64,000 nucleotides of DNA from CAVREM01 sp963728825 (GCA_963728825.1 CAVSLA010000001.1:434001-498000); one strand, 5' to 3'; counted from the stretch's first letter, positions 16,712 through 25,731 are shown. Translations and numbers: made by a program. The notes: generated by a model not told the origin, from the letters alone.

Positions 16712-17197
16712 TCAGAGCAGCGACTGCTGGCGAACCTGCTCGGCCAGTTCTTCGCGGTATGCCTGCAGTTTTTCGCGGAGATCGGGCCGGGACGTTGCCA
16801 GAATGGCCACCGCCAGCAAGCCGGCGTTGGCCGCCCCGGATGGTCCGATTGCGACGGTCGCTACCGGTATGCCTTTGGGCATCTGAACGGTAGACAACAG
16901 GGAGTCGAGCCCGTTCAGGGCGCTGGTGACCGGCACGCCAATGACGGGCAGCACGGTGTGCGCGGCGATGACGCCAGCCAGATGGGCGGCGCCGCCGGCG
17001 CCGGCAATAATCACCTGCAACCCGCGCGCGGCCGCGCCCGAGGCGTAGGCCGCCGTGTCGACCGGCGTTCGATGCGCGGACATGACGCGCGATTCGTGGG
17101 CAATCCCGAATCGCGTCAGCATCTCGTCGGCCTGACGCATCGTCTCCCAATCCGACTTGCTTCCCATGATGATGGCAACGAGTGGCGTATCTGACAT
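16712..17197 (-). CDS. purE: N5-carboxyaminoimidazole ribonucleotide mutase
   Basis: The 161-residue protein has the class I PurE signatures IMGSKSDWETM, ESRVMSAHRTP, IIAGAGGAAHLAGVIAAHT, PVIGVPV and GIPVATVAIG. It catalyses the N5-CAIR to CAIR step of purine synthesis in the cytoplasm. purK is not adjacent. It lies 27 bases after the start of the exported LolA-like gene on the same strand. Confidence 0.97.
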   Translation of the reverse strand: MSDTPLVAIIMGSKSDWETMRQADEMLTRFGIAHESRVMSAHRTPVDTAAYASGAAARGLQVIIAGAGGAAHLAGVIAAHTVLPVIGVPVTSALNGLDSLLSTVQMPKGIPVATVAIGPSGAANAGLLAVAILATSRPDLREKLQAYREELAEQVRQQSLL

Positions 17198-17264
17198 TTG
17201 TTAAGCTCTCGCAGGGCCGAGCCCCGAAAACCGAGCCGTCATTGTACGGGAGTAGAATCGCTTC

Positions 17265-18599
17265 ATGAAATGCGCCGTCCTGGTACTGGCGCTGCTCGCG
17301 GGTGTCTCGCCCGCGCTCGGGCAGACGACGATTCGGGTTCCGTACACGCATTTCACCCTGCCGAACGGGCTCGAGGTCATCCTCCACGAAGACCACAGCG
17401 TGCCGATTGTCAGCGTGAACGTCTGGTATCACGTCGGCTCGGCGAACGAAAAGCCGGGGCGCACCGGGTTTGCGCATCTCTTCGAGCACCTGATGTTCAT
17501 GGGATCGGGCCACGTGAAGCCCGGCGAGTTCGATGCGTGGCTCGAAGGCGCCGGCGGCAACAACAACGGCTCGACCAGCAACGATCGCACCAACTACTGG
17601 ATCAACGTGCCGTCGAACGCGCTGGAGCTCGCGTTGTTCCTCGAGTCCGATCGCATGGGGTATCTGCTCGACAGCATGACCCCGCAGACCGTCGACGCCC
17701 AGCGCGACGTCGTCAAGAACGAGCGGCGCCAGAGCTACGAGAACCGGCCCTACGGCATGGCCGATCTGCTGCTGATGGAGATGCTCTATCCCAAGGGCCA
17801 TCCGTATCACTGGCCGGTCATCGGTTACATGGAGGACCTGACCGCCGCCAGTTATCAGGACACCGTCGAATTCTTCAAGCGCTACTACGCGCCTTCGAAT
17901 GCCAGCCTCGTGATCGCTGGCGATATCGAACCGGCTGCGACGCGCCGGCTGGTCGAGAAGTGGTTCAGCGACGTCAAACCGGGCCCGCGCGCCGAGCCGA
18001 TGACGCTCCCCGGCGTCGCGCTGACCGACGTTCAACGCAAGACGATCACCGATCGCGTGCAGCTGCCGCGCCTGACGCTGGCGTGGCTCACGCCGCGGCA
18101 TTTCGCGCCGGGCGACGCCGCGCTCGACGTGCTGGCCGACGTCCTGGCCGGCGGCCGGAACTCACGGCTCTACAAACGCCTCGTCTACGACCTGCAGATT
18201 GCGCAGAACGTCAGCGCGTTCCAGGCCTCGCAGGGGCTGTCGTCCTATTTCCAGGTGGAAGCGACCGCACGCCCGGGCCACACCGTCGAAGAGATTCAGA
18301 AAGTGATCGACGAGGAGATCGGCAAAGTGCAGCAGGAAGCGCCAACCGAACGCGAGGTCCAGCGCGCGATCAACAAATTCGAGGCGTCGTTTTTCAATCG
18401 GATGGAACGGGTCGGCGGATTCGGCGGCAAGGCCGACCTGCTGAACTCGTACTTCTCCGAAACCGGCATCCCTGACTGGTTCAACGAGGACGTTGGACGC
18501 TATCGTGTGCTTTCGCCGGACGACGTCCGTGCCGCCGCCGCCGCTTTCCTTCCGGCGACGCGGCGCGTCGAGCTGATTGTCCTGCCTGACAAACAATGA
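17265..18599 (+). CDS. M16-family zinc peptidase, catalytic subunit, exported
   Basis: The 444-residue protein has a signal peptide (MKCAVLVLALLAGVSPALG). The inverted zinc motif HLFEH is at residues 71-75 and a third-ligand glutamate region NERRQSYEN lies about 77 residues later. Two M16 domains follow. It overlaps the next gene by ATGA, and that gene encodes a second M16 protein without the zinc motif. This is the usual arrangement of heterodimeric bacterial M16B peptidases. It probably degrades peptides in the periplasm. Confidence 0.95.
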   Translation: MKCAVLVLALLAGVSPALGQTTIRVPYTHFTLPNGLEVILHEDHSVPIVSVNVWYHVGSANEKPGRTGFAHLFEHLMFMGSGHVKPGEFDAWLEGAGGNNNGSTSNDRTNYWINVPSNALELALFLESDRMGYLLDSMTPQTVDAQRDVVKNERRQSYENRPYGMADLLLMEMLYPKGHPYHWPVIGYMEDLTAASYQDTVEFFKRYYAPSNASLVIAGDIEPAATRRLVEKWFSDVKPGPRAEPMTLPGVALTDVQRKTITDRVQLPRLTLAWLTPRHFAPGDAALDVLADVLAGGRNSRLYKRLVYDLQIAQNVSAFQASQGLSSYFQVEATARPGHTVEEIQKVIDEEIGKVQQEAPTEREVQRAINKFEASFFNRMERVGGFGGKADLLNSYFSETGIPDWFNEDVGRYRVLSPDDVRAAAAAFLPATRRVELIVLPDKQ

Positions 18600-20026
18600 G
18601 CATCTCTCGCCTGCTCATCGCGCTCGTCCTGTGCGGCGTCGTCGCGTCGGCGCAGGCACCCGATCGCTCGAGGCCACCTGCAACCGCTCCGGCGCCAGTG
18701 CTGAAACTGCCGACCATCGTCAAGCGACACCTGGCGAACGGCCTCGGCGCCTGGATCGTCGAGCTGCACGAAGTACCGGTCGTGCAGGTCAACCTTGTGG
18801 TACTGGCGGGAACGGTCAACGACCCGCCAGGCAAGTTCGGTGTGGCCAGTCTGACTGCGGCGATGCTCACCGAAGGAGCGGGATCCAGATCGTCACTCGA
18901 AATCGCCGATGCGGTGGAGTTCCTCGGCGCCGACCTGAACGCATCGGCCGGCATCGATTCCTCCGCGGTTCGGCTGCATGTGCCGGTCGCCCGCATCGCC
19001 GAGGCGCTGCCGATCATGGCCGACGTCGCGACGCGGCCGACCTTCCCACGTGAAGAGCTCGAGCGTCAACGGCAGCAGCGCCTCACCAGCCTCCTGCAGG
19101 CGCGGGACGACCCGGCCACCCTCGCGTCGCTGGCGTTCTCGCGCGTGCTCTACGGGCCGTCGCATCGCTTCGGCACGGCGACGATGGGAACCGCCGACGC
19201 CATCAAGGCATTCGCGCCGGAAGACCTGGCCTCCTTCTACCGGAGCGCCTTCCGTCCGGAAAACTCCACGATCGTCGTCGTCGGCGACGTCACGCCGGAT
19301 CGCATGTTTCCAATGCTGGAAAAGACGTTCGGCGGGTGGAAAGCCGCCGGGGCGCCGAGCGCACCCACGACGCTGCCGACGGTTCGGCCGCCAGCCCGGC
19401 GTCAGATGTATCTTGTCGACAAACCGAACGCACCCCAATCCCAGATTCGGATTGGCACCATCGGCGTCGCACGGGCGACTCCCGATTTCTTCGCGATCCA
19501 GGTGATGAACACCATTCTCGGCGGCTCGTTCAGCTCACGTCTGAATCTGAATCTGCGCGAGAAGCACGGGTATACCTACGGCGCTTCATCCGGGTTCGAT
19601 ATGCGCCTCACCCCGGGTCCGTTTTCTGCGCAGGCCGGAGTGCAGACCGACAGGACGGCCGAGGCGCTGGCCGAGTTCTTCAACGAACTGAACGGAATCC
19701 TGAAGACCGTTCCCGCCGACGAGCTCGCGCGGGCGAAAAACTACGTCAGCCTGCGATTCCCAAGTTCCTTCGAGACGAGCGGTGATATCGCCCGACGGCT
19801 CGAGGACGCGATCCTCTACAAGCTCCCTGATGACTACTACTCGCGCTACGTCCAGAACGTGGCGGCGATTACCGCTGCCGACGTCGAGCGCGTGGCGCAA
19901 AAGTACATCCAGCCAGACCGGCTCGCGGTGGTCGTGGTCGGCGATCGCAAGATCATCGAGCCCGGCCTCCGCAAGCTGAACCTCGGGCCAATCAATATCC
20001 TGACAGTCGACGAGCTGTTCAAGTGA
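18596..20026 (+). CDS. M16-family protein, non-catalytic partner, exported
   Basis: The 476-residue protein has a signal peptide (SISRLLIALVLCGVVASAQA). It shows the M16 fold (RHLANGLGAWIVELHEVPVV; ARATPDFFAIQVMNTILGG; NLREKHGYTYGASSGFDMR). Where the catalytic subunit has HLFEH, this protein has SLTAAMLTEGAG, so the zinc site is absent. The R/Y substrate-binding signature (EKHGYTYGA) is retained. The start overlaps the catalytic subunit's stop (ATGA), consistent with 1:1 assembly. Confidence 0.93.
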   Translation: MSISRLLIALVLCGVVASAQAPDRSRPPATAPAPVLKLPTIVKRHLANGLGAWIVELHEVPVVQVNLVVLAGTVNDPPGKFGVASLTAAMLTEGAGSRSSLEIADAVEFLGADLNASAGIDSSAVRLHVPVARIAEALPIMADVATRPTFPREELERQRQQRLTSLLQARDDPATLASLAFSRVLYGPSHRFGTATMGTADAIKAFAPEDLASFYRSAFRPENSTIVVVGDVTPDRMFPMLEKTFGGWKAAGAPSAPTTLPTVRPPARRQMYLVDKPNAPQSQIRIGTIGVARATPDFFAIQVMNTILGGSFSSRLNLNLREKHGYTYGASSGFDMRLTPGPFSAQAGVQTDRTAEALAEFFNELNGILKTVPADELARAKNYVSLRFPSSFETSGDIARRLEDAILYKLPDDYYSRYVQNVAAITAADVERVAQKYIQPDRLAVVVVGDRKIIEPGLRKLNLGPINILTVDELFK

Positions 20027-20039
20027 GTCGCGCGATCGC

Positions 20040-20261
20040 CTAGACGCGCGACCGCGTGCGGGCGCCGGCGACCACGAGTGCGATGCCGCCAGCCAGCGCG
20101 GCGACGCCGACGATTGGCGACAACGGAATGGTCTCGCGGTCCTCCGACTGCACTTCCACCGGCCCGACGTCAATCACGGTGTCGCGGTCCGTATAGCTGA
20201 TGCCGCCAACGACCAGCGCGAAAATCCCGAACGCGATGAGTACGTAACCGATGAGCTTCAC
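20040..20261 (-). CDS. Small two-helix membrane protein
   Basis: The 73-residue protein has two hydrophobic helices, LIGYVLIAFGIFALVVGGI and IVGVAALAGGIALVVAGA. They are joined by a charged loop (YTDRDTVIDVGPVEVQSEDR) that should face the periplasm. The layout resembles small DUF3185-like membrane proteins. Function unknown. Confidence 0.7.
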   Translation of the reverse strand: MKLIGYVLIAFGIFALVVGGISYTDRDTVIDVGPVEVQSEDRETIPLSPIVGVAALAGGIALVVAGARTRSRV

Positions 20262-20311
20262 ATCGACCTCCGCTCATCCGTTATGCACGTGCCGGGCCAG
20301 TCGCATGCCGT

Positions 20312-20374
20312 CGTATGTAGGCCGTGTCTTTTTTTAGTCGCAGGACGTATGTAGCCCGGGTCTTTAGACCCGGC
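20312..20374. repeat. Two adjacent REP-like elements beginning GTATGTAG
   Basis: CGTATGTAG occurs at 20312-20320 and 20346-20354, each followed by a C/G-rich stretch and TCTTT. The second copy, GTAGCCCGGGTCTTTAGACC then CGGC (20351-20374), folds into an 8 bp hairpin CCGGGTCT/AGACCCGG with a two-base TT loop. The first copy is degenerate. Same plan as the elements at 9328 and 25685. The 20262-20393 gap holds no other visible feature. Confidence 0.7.
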
Positions 20375-20393
20375 ATTTTGGTCTGGTGACTCG

Positions 20394-20471
20394 TCAGTTG
20401 AAGTACTGCTGGAAGGCAAACAGCGCGGCGAGGACCGCGATCCACAGGATGACCACGCGCCGGTAATTCAC
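20394..20471 (-). CDS. Putative 25-residue single-helix membrane protein
   Basis: A GTG codon at 20471 overlaps the stop of the lyase gene as GTGA and opens a 25-codon frame ending in TGA at 20396-20394. The product has a basic start (MNYRR), one hydrophobic stretch (VVILWIAVLAALFAF) and a short polar tail (QQYFN). The layout, positive-inside charge and stop-start coupling fit a genuine small membrane protein. The length is short enough for chance, so confidence is moderate. Confidence 0.45.
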   Translation of the reverse strand: MNYRRVVILWIAVLAALFAFQQYFN

Positions 20472-21922
20472 AGGGCGCGGCTCCTGGCGGCCAGCCGCCC
20501 GGCGGCGGCCGCAAGCGCCTGACGGGCGGCCTCGAGTCGCGACTCGTCCACAGCGAGGAGGTCACGGGACGCGGCGAGCGCCTTCGCCGTTTCGTCGGGA
20601 GCAGGTCCGCCGGGCGTTCGTCGGACTCCGACGAAATGAGACGGGCTGAGTATCTCGGTCAGCGACGACTCCGAGTAGCTGACGGGCTTGCCAATCACCT
20701 GCGTCGAGACATCGTCGAGCAGCTCCGAGAGGCGGCGCGCCGGCTCACGCTCCCGGGCAGCCACCAGGCGCGCGGCAATCGCGTGCGCGGAAGAGAACGG
20801 CACGTCCTGGTCGCGCACCAGGCTGTCGGCGAGCTCGGTCAGCGTCGTCCAGCCGTCGGCCGCTCGCGCGCTCAGGCTGGCGGCGTCGAACTGCGCCGTC
20901 CGCATCGCCGCGGCGACGAGCTTCACGGCGCGCGACGCGTCGCCAAAGGTGGAAAACACCAGCGGCTGCAAATCGTCTTCGGTGTCGACGATGTCGCCGA
21001 ACGGCGTGTTGTGCACGGCCAGGACGATGGCTTGCGTCTGCCCGAGCGCTTTGCTGGCAATCGCTCGCGCATGCTCCAACGCCACCGGATTCCGTTTCTG
21101 CGGCATGATGCTGCTGCACTGAACGAAGCCCTCGCCGAGGCGGAGGTAATTGAATTCAGACGTTGTCCACTGCAGCAGGTCCTGCACCACCCGGCCCAGC
21201 CCCACCAGCATGACCGCCGCGGCTGAAACACTCTGCAGCAGGTAGTCGACCGTCGCGATGCTGCCGTAGGTGTTGCCGGTCGGGGCATCGAAGCCGAGCA
21301 GGCCGGCGGTCAACTCGCGATCGATGGGAAACCCGGTGCCGGTAATCGCGCAGGCGCCCAACGGACAGCGATTGGTCGTCTCATAGGCCGCCCCGAACCG
21401 CGTGACGTCCCGCTCGAGCTGCTCGACGACCGCGAGCAGGTAGTGTGCGATGGTCGTCGGCTGGGCCCGCTGCGTGTGGGTATGCACCGCCACGATCGTC
21501 TCGCGGTGCCGATCGCAGACGTCGAGCAGGACGCGCCGCAAGTCGCAAGCGGCCGCGGCCAGCGCCAGCACGAGCTCCCGCTGGCGCATGCGGTACATCG
21601 TCATATCGATGTCGTTGCGGCTGCGTGCGGTGCGCAGGCGGCCGGCGGTCTCGTCGCCGCAGGCGGCGGCGAGGAGCCGTTCGATATGGAAAAACAGATC
21701 CTCCGATCGGCCATCGAACGCCTGCCGCTGAACCTCGGGTTGCGAGACTGCGTCGAGAGCCAGCCGCAGCGCCCGCGCATCGTCGGCGGCGACGATGCCC
21801 TGCGCCGCCAGCATGACCAGGTGGGCGTAGTGAATCGACATCAGCGGCGCCAGGAACTGCTGCTTGGCGTCGTCGAAGTTTTCGTTCAGGACGTAGGCGA
21901 CGTACTCCGGAGCGAAGCGCAT
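20468..21922 (-). CDS. Argininosuccinate lyase-like enzyme (fumarase/aspartase superfamily)
   Basis: The 484-residue protein has the superfamily signature SSIMPQKRNPVALEHAR. Other conserved blocks are RLRTARSRNDIDMTMYRMRQ, HTHTQRAQPTTIAHYLLA and TGTGFPIDRE. Residues following (NTYGSIATVDYLLQ) differ from the usual argininosuccinate lyase NSLDAVSDRDF-type block, and no other arginine gene is nearby. It may be a paralogue with a different amino-acid substrate. The start (ATG at 21922) shares one base with the rhodanese stop (TAATG). A putative 25-residue protein overlaps its end. Confidence 0.85.
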   Translation of the reverse strand: MRFAPEYVAYVLNENFDDAKQQFLAPLMSIHYAHLVMLAAQGIVAADDARALRLALDAVSQPEVQRQAFDGRSEDLFFHIERLLAAACGDETAGRLRTARSRNDIDMTMYRMRQRELVLALAAAACDLRRVLLDVCDRHRETIVAVHTHTQRAQPTTIAHYLLAVVEQLERDVTRFGAAYETTNRCPLGACAITGTGFPIDRELTAGLLGFDAPTGNTYGSIATVDYLLQSVSAAAVMLVGLGRVVQDLLQWTTSEFNYLRLGEGFVQCSSIMPQKRNPVALEHARAIASKALGQTQAIVLAVHNTPFGDIVDTEDDLQPLVFSTFGDASRAVKLVAAAMRTAQFDAASLSARAADGWTTLTELADSLVRDQDVPFSSAHAIAARLVAAREREPARRLSELLDDVSTQVIGKPVSYSESSLTEILSPSHFVGVRRTPGGPAPDETAKALAASRDLLAVDESRLEAARQALAAAAGRLAARSRAL

Positions 21923-22353
21923 TATTTGGCGGCTTCGACGGGATTGCCGTCGTTGAACCAGTCCACCCACCCGCCGGTCAGGGCGCGGGCGTCGCCCACC
22001 CCGGCGTCACGCAGCGTCCTCGCGATGCGCAGGCTCGTGATCTCGGCCGGGCACGCGCAATAGATTACGACGGGCACCTTCGATTGGCGCAGCGCGCCGA
22101 TGATTTTCTCCGCGGCCGGTGACCGCGCCGCGAGATCGGTGTCTGGCAGCGAGATCGCGCCCGGGATGTGCCCTCGGGCAAATTCGACTTCGCCGCGCAC
22201 GTCCACGATCGCGACTGCCTTTGCCACGGTGAGCTGCTTGAACTCCGCCTGCGAGATGCGTTCCTGCGCCGGAGCAGCCTGCGCGAGCAACGCACACAGG
22301 GCGCCCGCGGCGGGCCCGCCGACCCACGGGCGCACGCGGTCAAGTCGTGGCAC
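21922..22353 (-). CDS. Exported rhodanese-domain protein
   Basis: The 143-residue protein has a probable signal peptide (VGGPAAGALCALLAQAAPAQ) and one rhodanese domain: VAIVDVRGEVEFARGHIPGA and an active-site loop YCACPAEI with cysteines at 99 and 101. Two cysteines in the loop are unusual; either could be the persulfide carrier. Start is GTG. It is divergent from the flavin oxidase with a 17-base gap containing AATATAGAC. It is coupled to the lyase gene, a pairing whose meaning is unclear. Confidence 0.85.
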   Translation of the reverse strand: MPRLDRVRPWVGGPAAGALCALLAQAAPAQERISQAEFKQLTVAKAVAIVDVRGEVEFARGHIPGAISLPDTDLAARSPAAEKIIGALRQSKVPVVIYCACPAEITSLRIARTLRDAGVGDARALTGGWVDWFNDGNPVEAAK

Positions 22354-22370
22354 GGATCTAATATAGACCC

Positions 22371-23978
22371 GTGGCGGGATATTCGATGCGCGCGCGGCTG
22401 CCGCTGAACGGCGCCGGTCGCGCCGATATCACGCGCGATCCCGACATCATCCGCTCGTACCTCGAGGACGCCGCCCACTTCACGGGCGGGCATGCCGGCG
22501 AGCTGGTCGCACCGGCCAACGAAGCGCAGCTGGCGGACGCCCTGCGCAACGCGACCGCAATCCTGACAGTCGGCGCCCAGTCGTCGCTGACCGGCGGCGC
22601 CACGCCGATGGGCGAAACCATCGTCAGCACGAAGCGCCTGACCGGCATCGAGTTTCACGGTTCCACCCGCGTACGGGTTGGCGCGGGAGTGACCATCGAG
22701 GAGCTGATCACCGCTGTCGAATCGGCCGGTCATTACTATCCGCCGGCACCGACTTTCAAAGGCGCGTTCGTCGGAGGCACGATCGCCACCAACGCCGCCG
22801 GTGCGGCAACCTTCAAGTACGGGGCAACGCGCGACTGGGTCGAGTCGATCACCGTGATGTTGCCGTCAGGCGATGTCCTGGACATGGAGCGCGGCGCGAC
22901 CCGGGCCAACGGTGACGGATTCTTCGAGCTGCAGCTGCGGTCGGGGACGGTCAAGGTGCCGGCTCCCGGCTACCGGACGCCCCGGTTGCCGAAGCTGTCG
23001 GCTGGCTACTTCGCCGCGCCGCAGATGGACCTCGTCGATCTGTTCATCGGATCGGAAGGCACGCTGGGCGTGATCACGTCGGCAACGCTGCGCATCCTCG
23101 CCGCTCGTCCCGCCATATGCGTTGCCCTGGTGCCGTTCCCCGACGAGCGCGCGGCCTTGAAATTCACCCGGATCCTCAGAGACGCGTCGCGTGAGACATG
23201 GCGCAGCTGCTGCCGGCGCGGCGTCGACGTTGCGGCCATCGAGTACATCGACGATCGCTCGCTGGCCATCATCCGCGAAGACGGCGCCGACGTGGTGAAC
23301 GGCGTCAGCCTGCCGGCCTCAGCCCACAGCGCTCTGCTGGTGGCTCTGGAACTTCCGCCAGACGTCGATGCGGCTCAGGCCTTCGACCAGATCGGACGGG
23401 TGCACGACGCGCATCGACCGGACACGCCGCTCATCCGGTTCTGCAGGCTGCTGCTGGACGCCCAGGTTCTCGACGATGTCGAGGTCGCGGTCCCAGGTGA
23501 TGCGGTACGAGCCGCGCAGTTCGCGGCGATTCGCGAAGCCGTGCCGGCGGGCGTCAACCAGCGGGTCGGCAGAGCGAAGCAGGACGTCGACCATCGAATC
23601 GAAAAAGTCGCCGCTGATATCGCCGTGCCGTTCGATCGCCTCGAAGATCTCATCGATCGGTTCCATGCCGAAGCGAAGCGGCGCGGCCTGCACGCCGTCG
23701 TCTGGGGGCATGCCTCTGACGCCAACCTCCACCCCAATGTCATCGCGCGATCGTACGAGGAGATGCAATGGGCCAAAGCGGTCGTTGCTGAAATCGGCCG
23801 CATCGCCATCCAGCTCGGCGGCGCGCCGATGGCTGAACACGGCGTCGGCAGAAACCCCATCAAGCAGCAGCTGCTCCGCGACCTCTATGGCGCCGACGGC
23901 ATCGAGCAGATGCGCTCGGTCAAACGTGCGGTCGATCCTGATTGGAAACTGGCTCCGGGGGTTCTGTTCAGCCGTTGA
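22371..23978 (+). CDS. FAD-linked oxidase (GlcD / D-lactate dehydrogenase-like)
   Basis: The 535-residue protein has a PCMH-type FAD-binding domain (VGAQSSLTGGATPMGE, FVGGTIATNAAGAATFKYG, LFIGSEGTLGVITSATLRI). A C-terminal FAD-oxidase domain contains VVWGHASDANLHPN and APMAEHGVGRNPIK. Family members oxidise 2-hydroxy acids such as D-lactate or glycolate. GTG at 22371 is the first start; ATG at 22386 is possible. No Fe-S partner (glcF) is adjacent, so it is likely a single-subunit enzyme. Confidence 0.9.
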   Translation: MAGYSMRARLPLNGAGRADITRDPDIIRSYLEDAAHFTGGHAGELVAPANEAQLADALRNATAILTVGAQSSLTGGATPMGETIVSTKRLTGIEFHGSTRVRVGAGVTIEELITAVESAGHYYPPAPTFKGAFVGGTIATNAAGAATFKYGATRDWVESITVMLPSGDVLDMERGATRANGDGFFELQLRSGTVKVPAPGYRTPRLPKLSAGYFAAPQMDLVDLFIGSEGTLGVITSATLRILAARPAICVALVPFPDERAALKFTRILRDASRETWRSCCRRGVDVAAIEYIDDRSLAIIREDGADVVNGVSLPASAHSALLVALELPPDVDAAQAFDQIGRVHDAHRPDTPLIRFCRLLLDAQVLDDVEVAVPGDAVRAAQFAAIREAVPAGVNQRVGRAKQDVDHRIEKVAADIAVPFDRLEDLIDRFHAEAKRRGLHAVVWGHASDANLHPNVIARSYEEMQWAKAVVAEIGRIAIQLGGAPMAEHGVGRNPIKQQLLRDLYGADGIEQMRSVKRAVDPDWKLAPGVLFSR

Positions 23979-24015
23979 TGCGCGGTGATGATGGGTGCGT
24001 GATATAAGGGGTTCG

Positions 24016-24375
24016 ATGGTTCGTCTGGTCATCTCCGCGGCAATCGGGTTCGCCATCGCGATCTCGCCGCTCTCCGTACTGTGCGGCCCCGACTGCGACA
24101 CGGGGGGGCACGCGGCGGCCGCTGTCGAAGCGCCCTGTCCCTTGCACGACGCGCCGCCGGCCGATCACCACGACAGCTGCGACCACGAACATGCCGTGGC
24201 GCCGGCGACCGCCGGCAAAACCGACAAAGCCATTACCGCTCAGAACGCCGCGCTGGAAATGTCCGAGCTCGACCAACTGTTCGACGACCAGGTCGCCCCC
24301 GCGCTGCCGGACGTCCGTGTCGATTCCACTCCAGCCGAACTCCTCGCACGCCGTTTCTTGCCGCTCCGCATCTGA
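24016..24375 (+). CDS. Exported His/Cys/Asp-rich small protein, possible metal binder
   Basis: The 119-residue protein has a hydrophobic N-terminus (VRLVISAAIGFAIAISPLSV). A short region rich in Cys and His follows (LCGPDCDTGGH, CPLHDAPPADHHDSCDHEH). The rest is acidic. ATG at 24016 follows AAGGGG by four bases; the upstream GTG at 23995 lacks such a site. The next gene, 48 bases on, encodes an outer-membrane barrel with a His-rich mature N-terminus. Binding of a soft metal such as copper or zinc is an inference. Confidence 0.75.
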   Translation: MVRLVISAAIGFAIAISPLSVLCGPDCDTGGHAAAAVEAPCPLHDAPPADHHDSCDHEHAVAPATAGKTDKAITAQNAALEMSELDQLFDDQVAPALPDVRVDSTPAELLARRFLPLRI

Positions 24376-24423
24376 TCCCTTCCGGCGTTCTGACACGAAC
24401 TTTTCCGGAACGAGGATCAACCG

Positions 24424-25638
24424 ATGTATCGAACTGCTGGCGTCGTGTGCCTTGGTCTGTTTTTTTGTGGGGCCACGGCCCGTGCCCAAACCCCTCAGCC
24501 GCACGATCACACCGCCCATCAGATGGCGACTGGTTCGTCGTGGAGGTTCGCCTACGACGGCGTGCTGTTTGCGACGGTCAATCATCAGGGTGGACCCCGC
24601 GGTGGAGACGAAGTGCTCGCGACCAACTGGTTGATGGGCATGGCGACTCGAAGACTTGGAAGCGGTGACCTGACCCTGGGCGGCATGATCAGCTTCGATC
24701 CGGCCACCGCCGGCGCGCGCGGCTATCGCGAGCTGTTTCAGGTCGGCGAGGCTTACCACGGTGAGCCGCTGATCGATCGACAGCATCCACACGACTTCAT
24801 GATGCAGATGTCTGCCTCATGGCGCGTGCCGCTCGGCGCCACGCGCCTGACCTTGTCGGCCGCGCCGGTTGGCGAGCCGGCGCTCGGTCCGGTCGCGTTC
24901 ATGCACCGTCCGTCCGCGGCGGAGAACTCGGTCGCCCCGTTGAATCACCACCGGCTGGACTCCACCCATATCGCGATGGGCGTGCTCACGGCGGCGCTCG
25001 AGCGCCCGGCCTGGACGATCGAGTCGTCGCTCTTTCACGGCCGCGAGCCCGACGACAACCGCTGGGACATCATGGATCCCGGACCGCTCGATTCATGGTC
25101 GGCGCGGGTCTGGTGGCGGCCCTCGTCTGCCTGGTCGCTGCAGCTGTCTCACGGTTTTCTGAACGAGCCGGAGGAGATCGAACAGACGGACGTGCGGCGC
25201 ACGACCGGGTCGTTATCGTGGTTCAAGACACGGGAACACGGATTCACCGCCGCCACCGCCGCCTTCGGCCGCAACGACGAAGAGCACGGCGCGACCAACG
25301 GCGTGCTCGCCGAGGCGACGCACAAGGCAGGATTGAACTCGATTTTCGGTCGATGGGAAACGCTGCAGACCGAAGGGTTGCTCGGTCCCGAAGATCATCA
25401 ACCTGACGACGATCAATCCGTGGTGACGGCGCTGACGATCGGCGCGGTCAGGGAGCTGCCGCGTTGGAAAGGTTTCGAGCCTGGCATCGGCGCAGATCTG
25501 ACCGCCTACCAGGTTCCTGCCGACCTCAGGACCGCGTACGGCGATCACCCGTTCTCATTCCATCTCTTCTTTCGCTTGAGGCCGCCCGCCGGGACGATGG
25601 GCCGGATGTGGAACATGACCATGGGCGGAGGGCATTGA
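24424..25638 (+). CDS. Outer-membrane beta-barrel protein with His-rich mature N-terminus
   Basis: The 404-residue protein has a signal peptide ending CGATARA, then QTPQPHDHTAHQM. Alternating hydrophobic strands end in a C-terminal region (FSFHLFFRLRPP, then WNMTMGGGH). The block LIDRQHPHDFMMQMSASWRV and HRLDSTHIAMGVLTAAL is shared by barrel proteins found next to copper/heavy-metal efflux genes (from memory of the family, not a search). It is co-oriented with the Cys/His-rich exported protein upstream. Confidence 0.75.
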   Translation: MYRTAGVVCLGLFFCGATARAQTPQPHDHTAHQMATGSSWRFAYDGVLFATVNHQGGPRGGDEVLATNWLMGMATRRLGSGDLTLGGMISFDPATAGARGYRELFQVGEAYHGEPLIDRQHPHDFMMQMSASWRVPLGATRLTLSAAPVGEPALGPVAFMHRPSAAENSVAPLNHHRLDSTHIAMGVLTAALERPAWTIESSLFHGREPDDNRWDIMDPGPLDSWSARVWWRPSSAWSLQLSHGFLNEPEEIEQTDVRRTTGSLSWFKTREHGFTAATAAFGRNDEEHGATNGVLAEATHKAGLNSIFGRWETLQTEGLLGPEDHQPDDDQSVVTALTIGAVRELPRWKGFEPGIGADLTAYQVPADLRTAYGDHPFSFHLFFRLRPPAGTMGRMWNMTMGGGH

Positions 25639-25641
25639 GTC

Positions 25642-25711
25642 GACAGTCGAGTCGGTAGTCGGTAGTCGGTAGTCGAGCGGGAATGTAGGGCGGGGCCTTT
25701 TGGACCCGCCT
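25642..25711. repeat. AGTCGGT heptad repeat followed by REP-like hairpin
   Basis: 25642-25680 is built from AGTCGAGTCGGTAGTCGGTAG-type units, three of which (GTCGGTA) are consecutive. It is followed by GTAGGGCGGGGCC TTTT GGACCCGCC (25685-25711), a roughly 9 bp hairpin with one mismatch, of the same plan as those at 9328 and 20351. The heptad family recurs at 59719-59780. Confidence 0.75.
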
Positions 25712-25731
25712 CGATCTCGAGTGGCCGCGCG

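Noticed and set aside
18596..20026. Loss of the zinc motif in the second M16 protein as evidence of a pseudogene
   Set aside because: Full length, coupled to an intact catalytic subunit; non-catalytic partners are normal in M16B peptidases.
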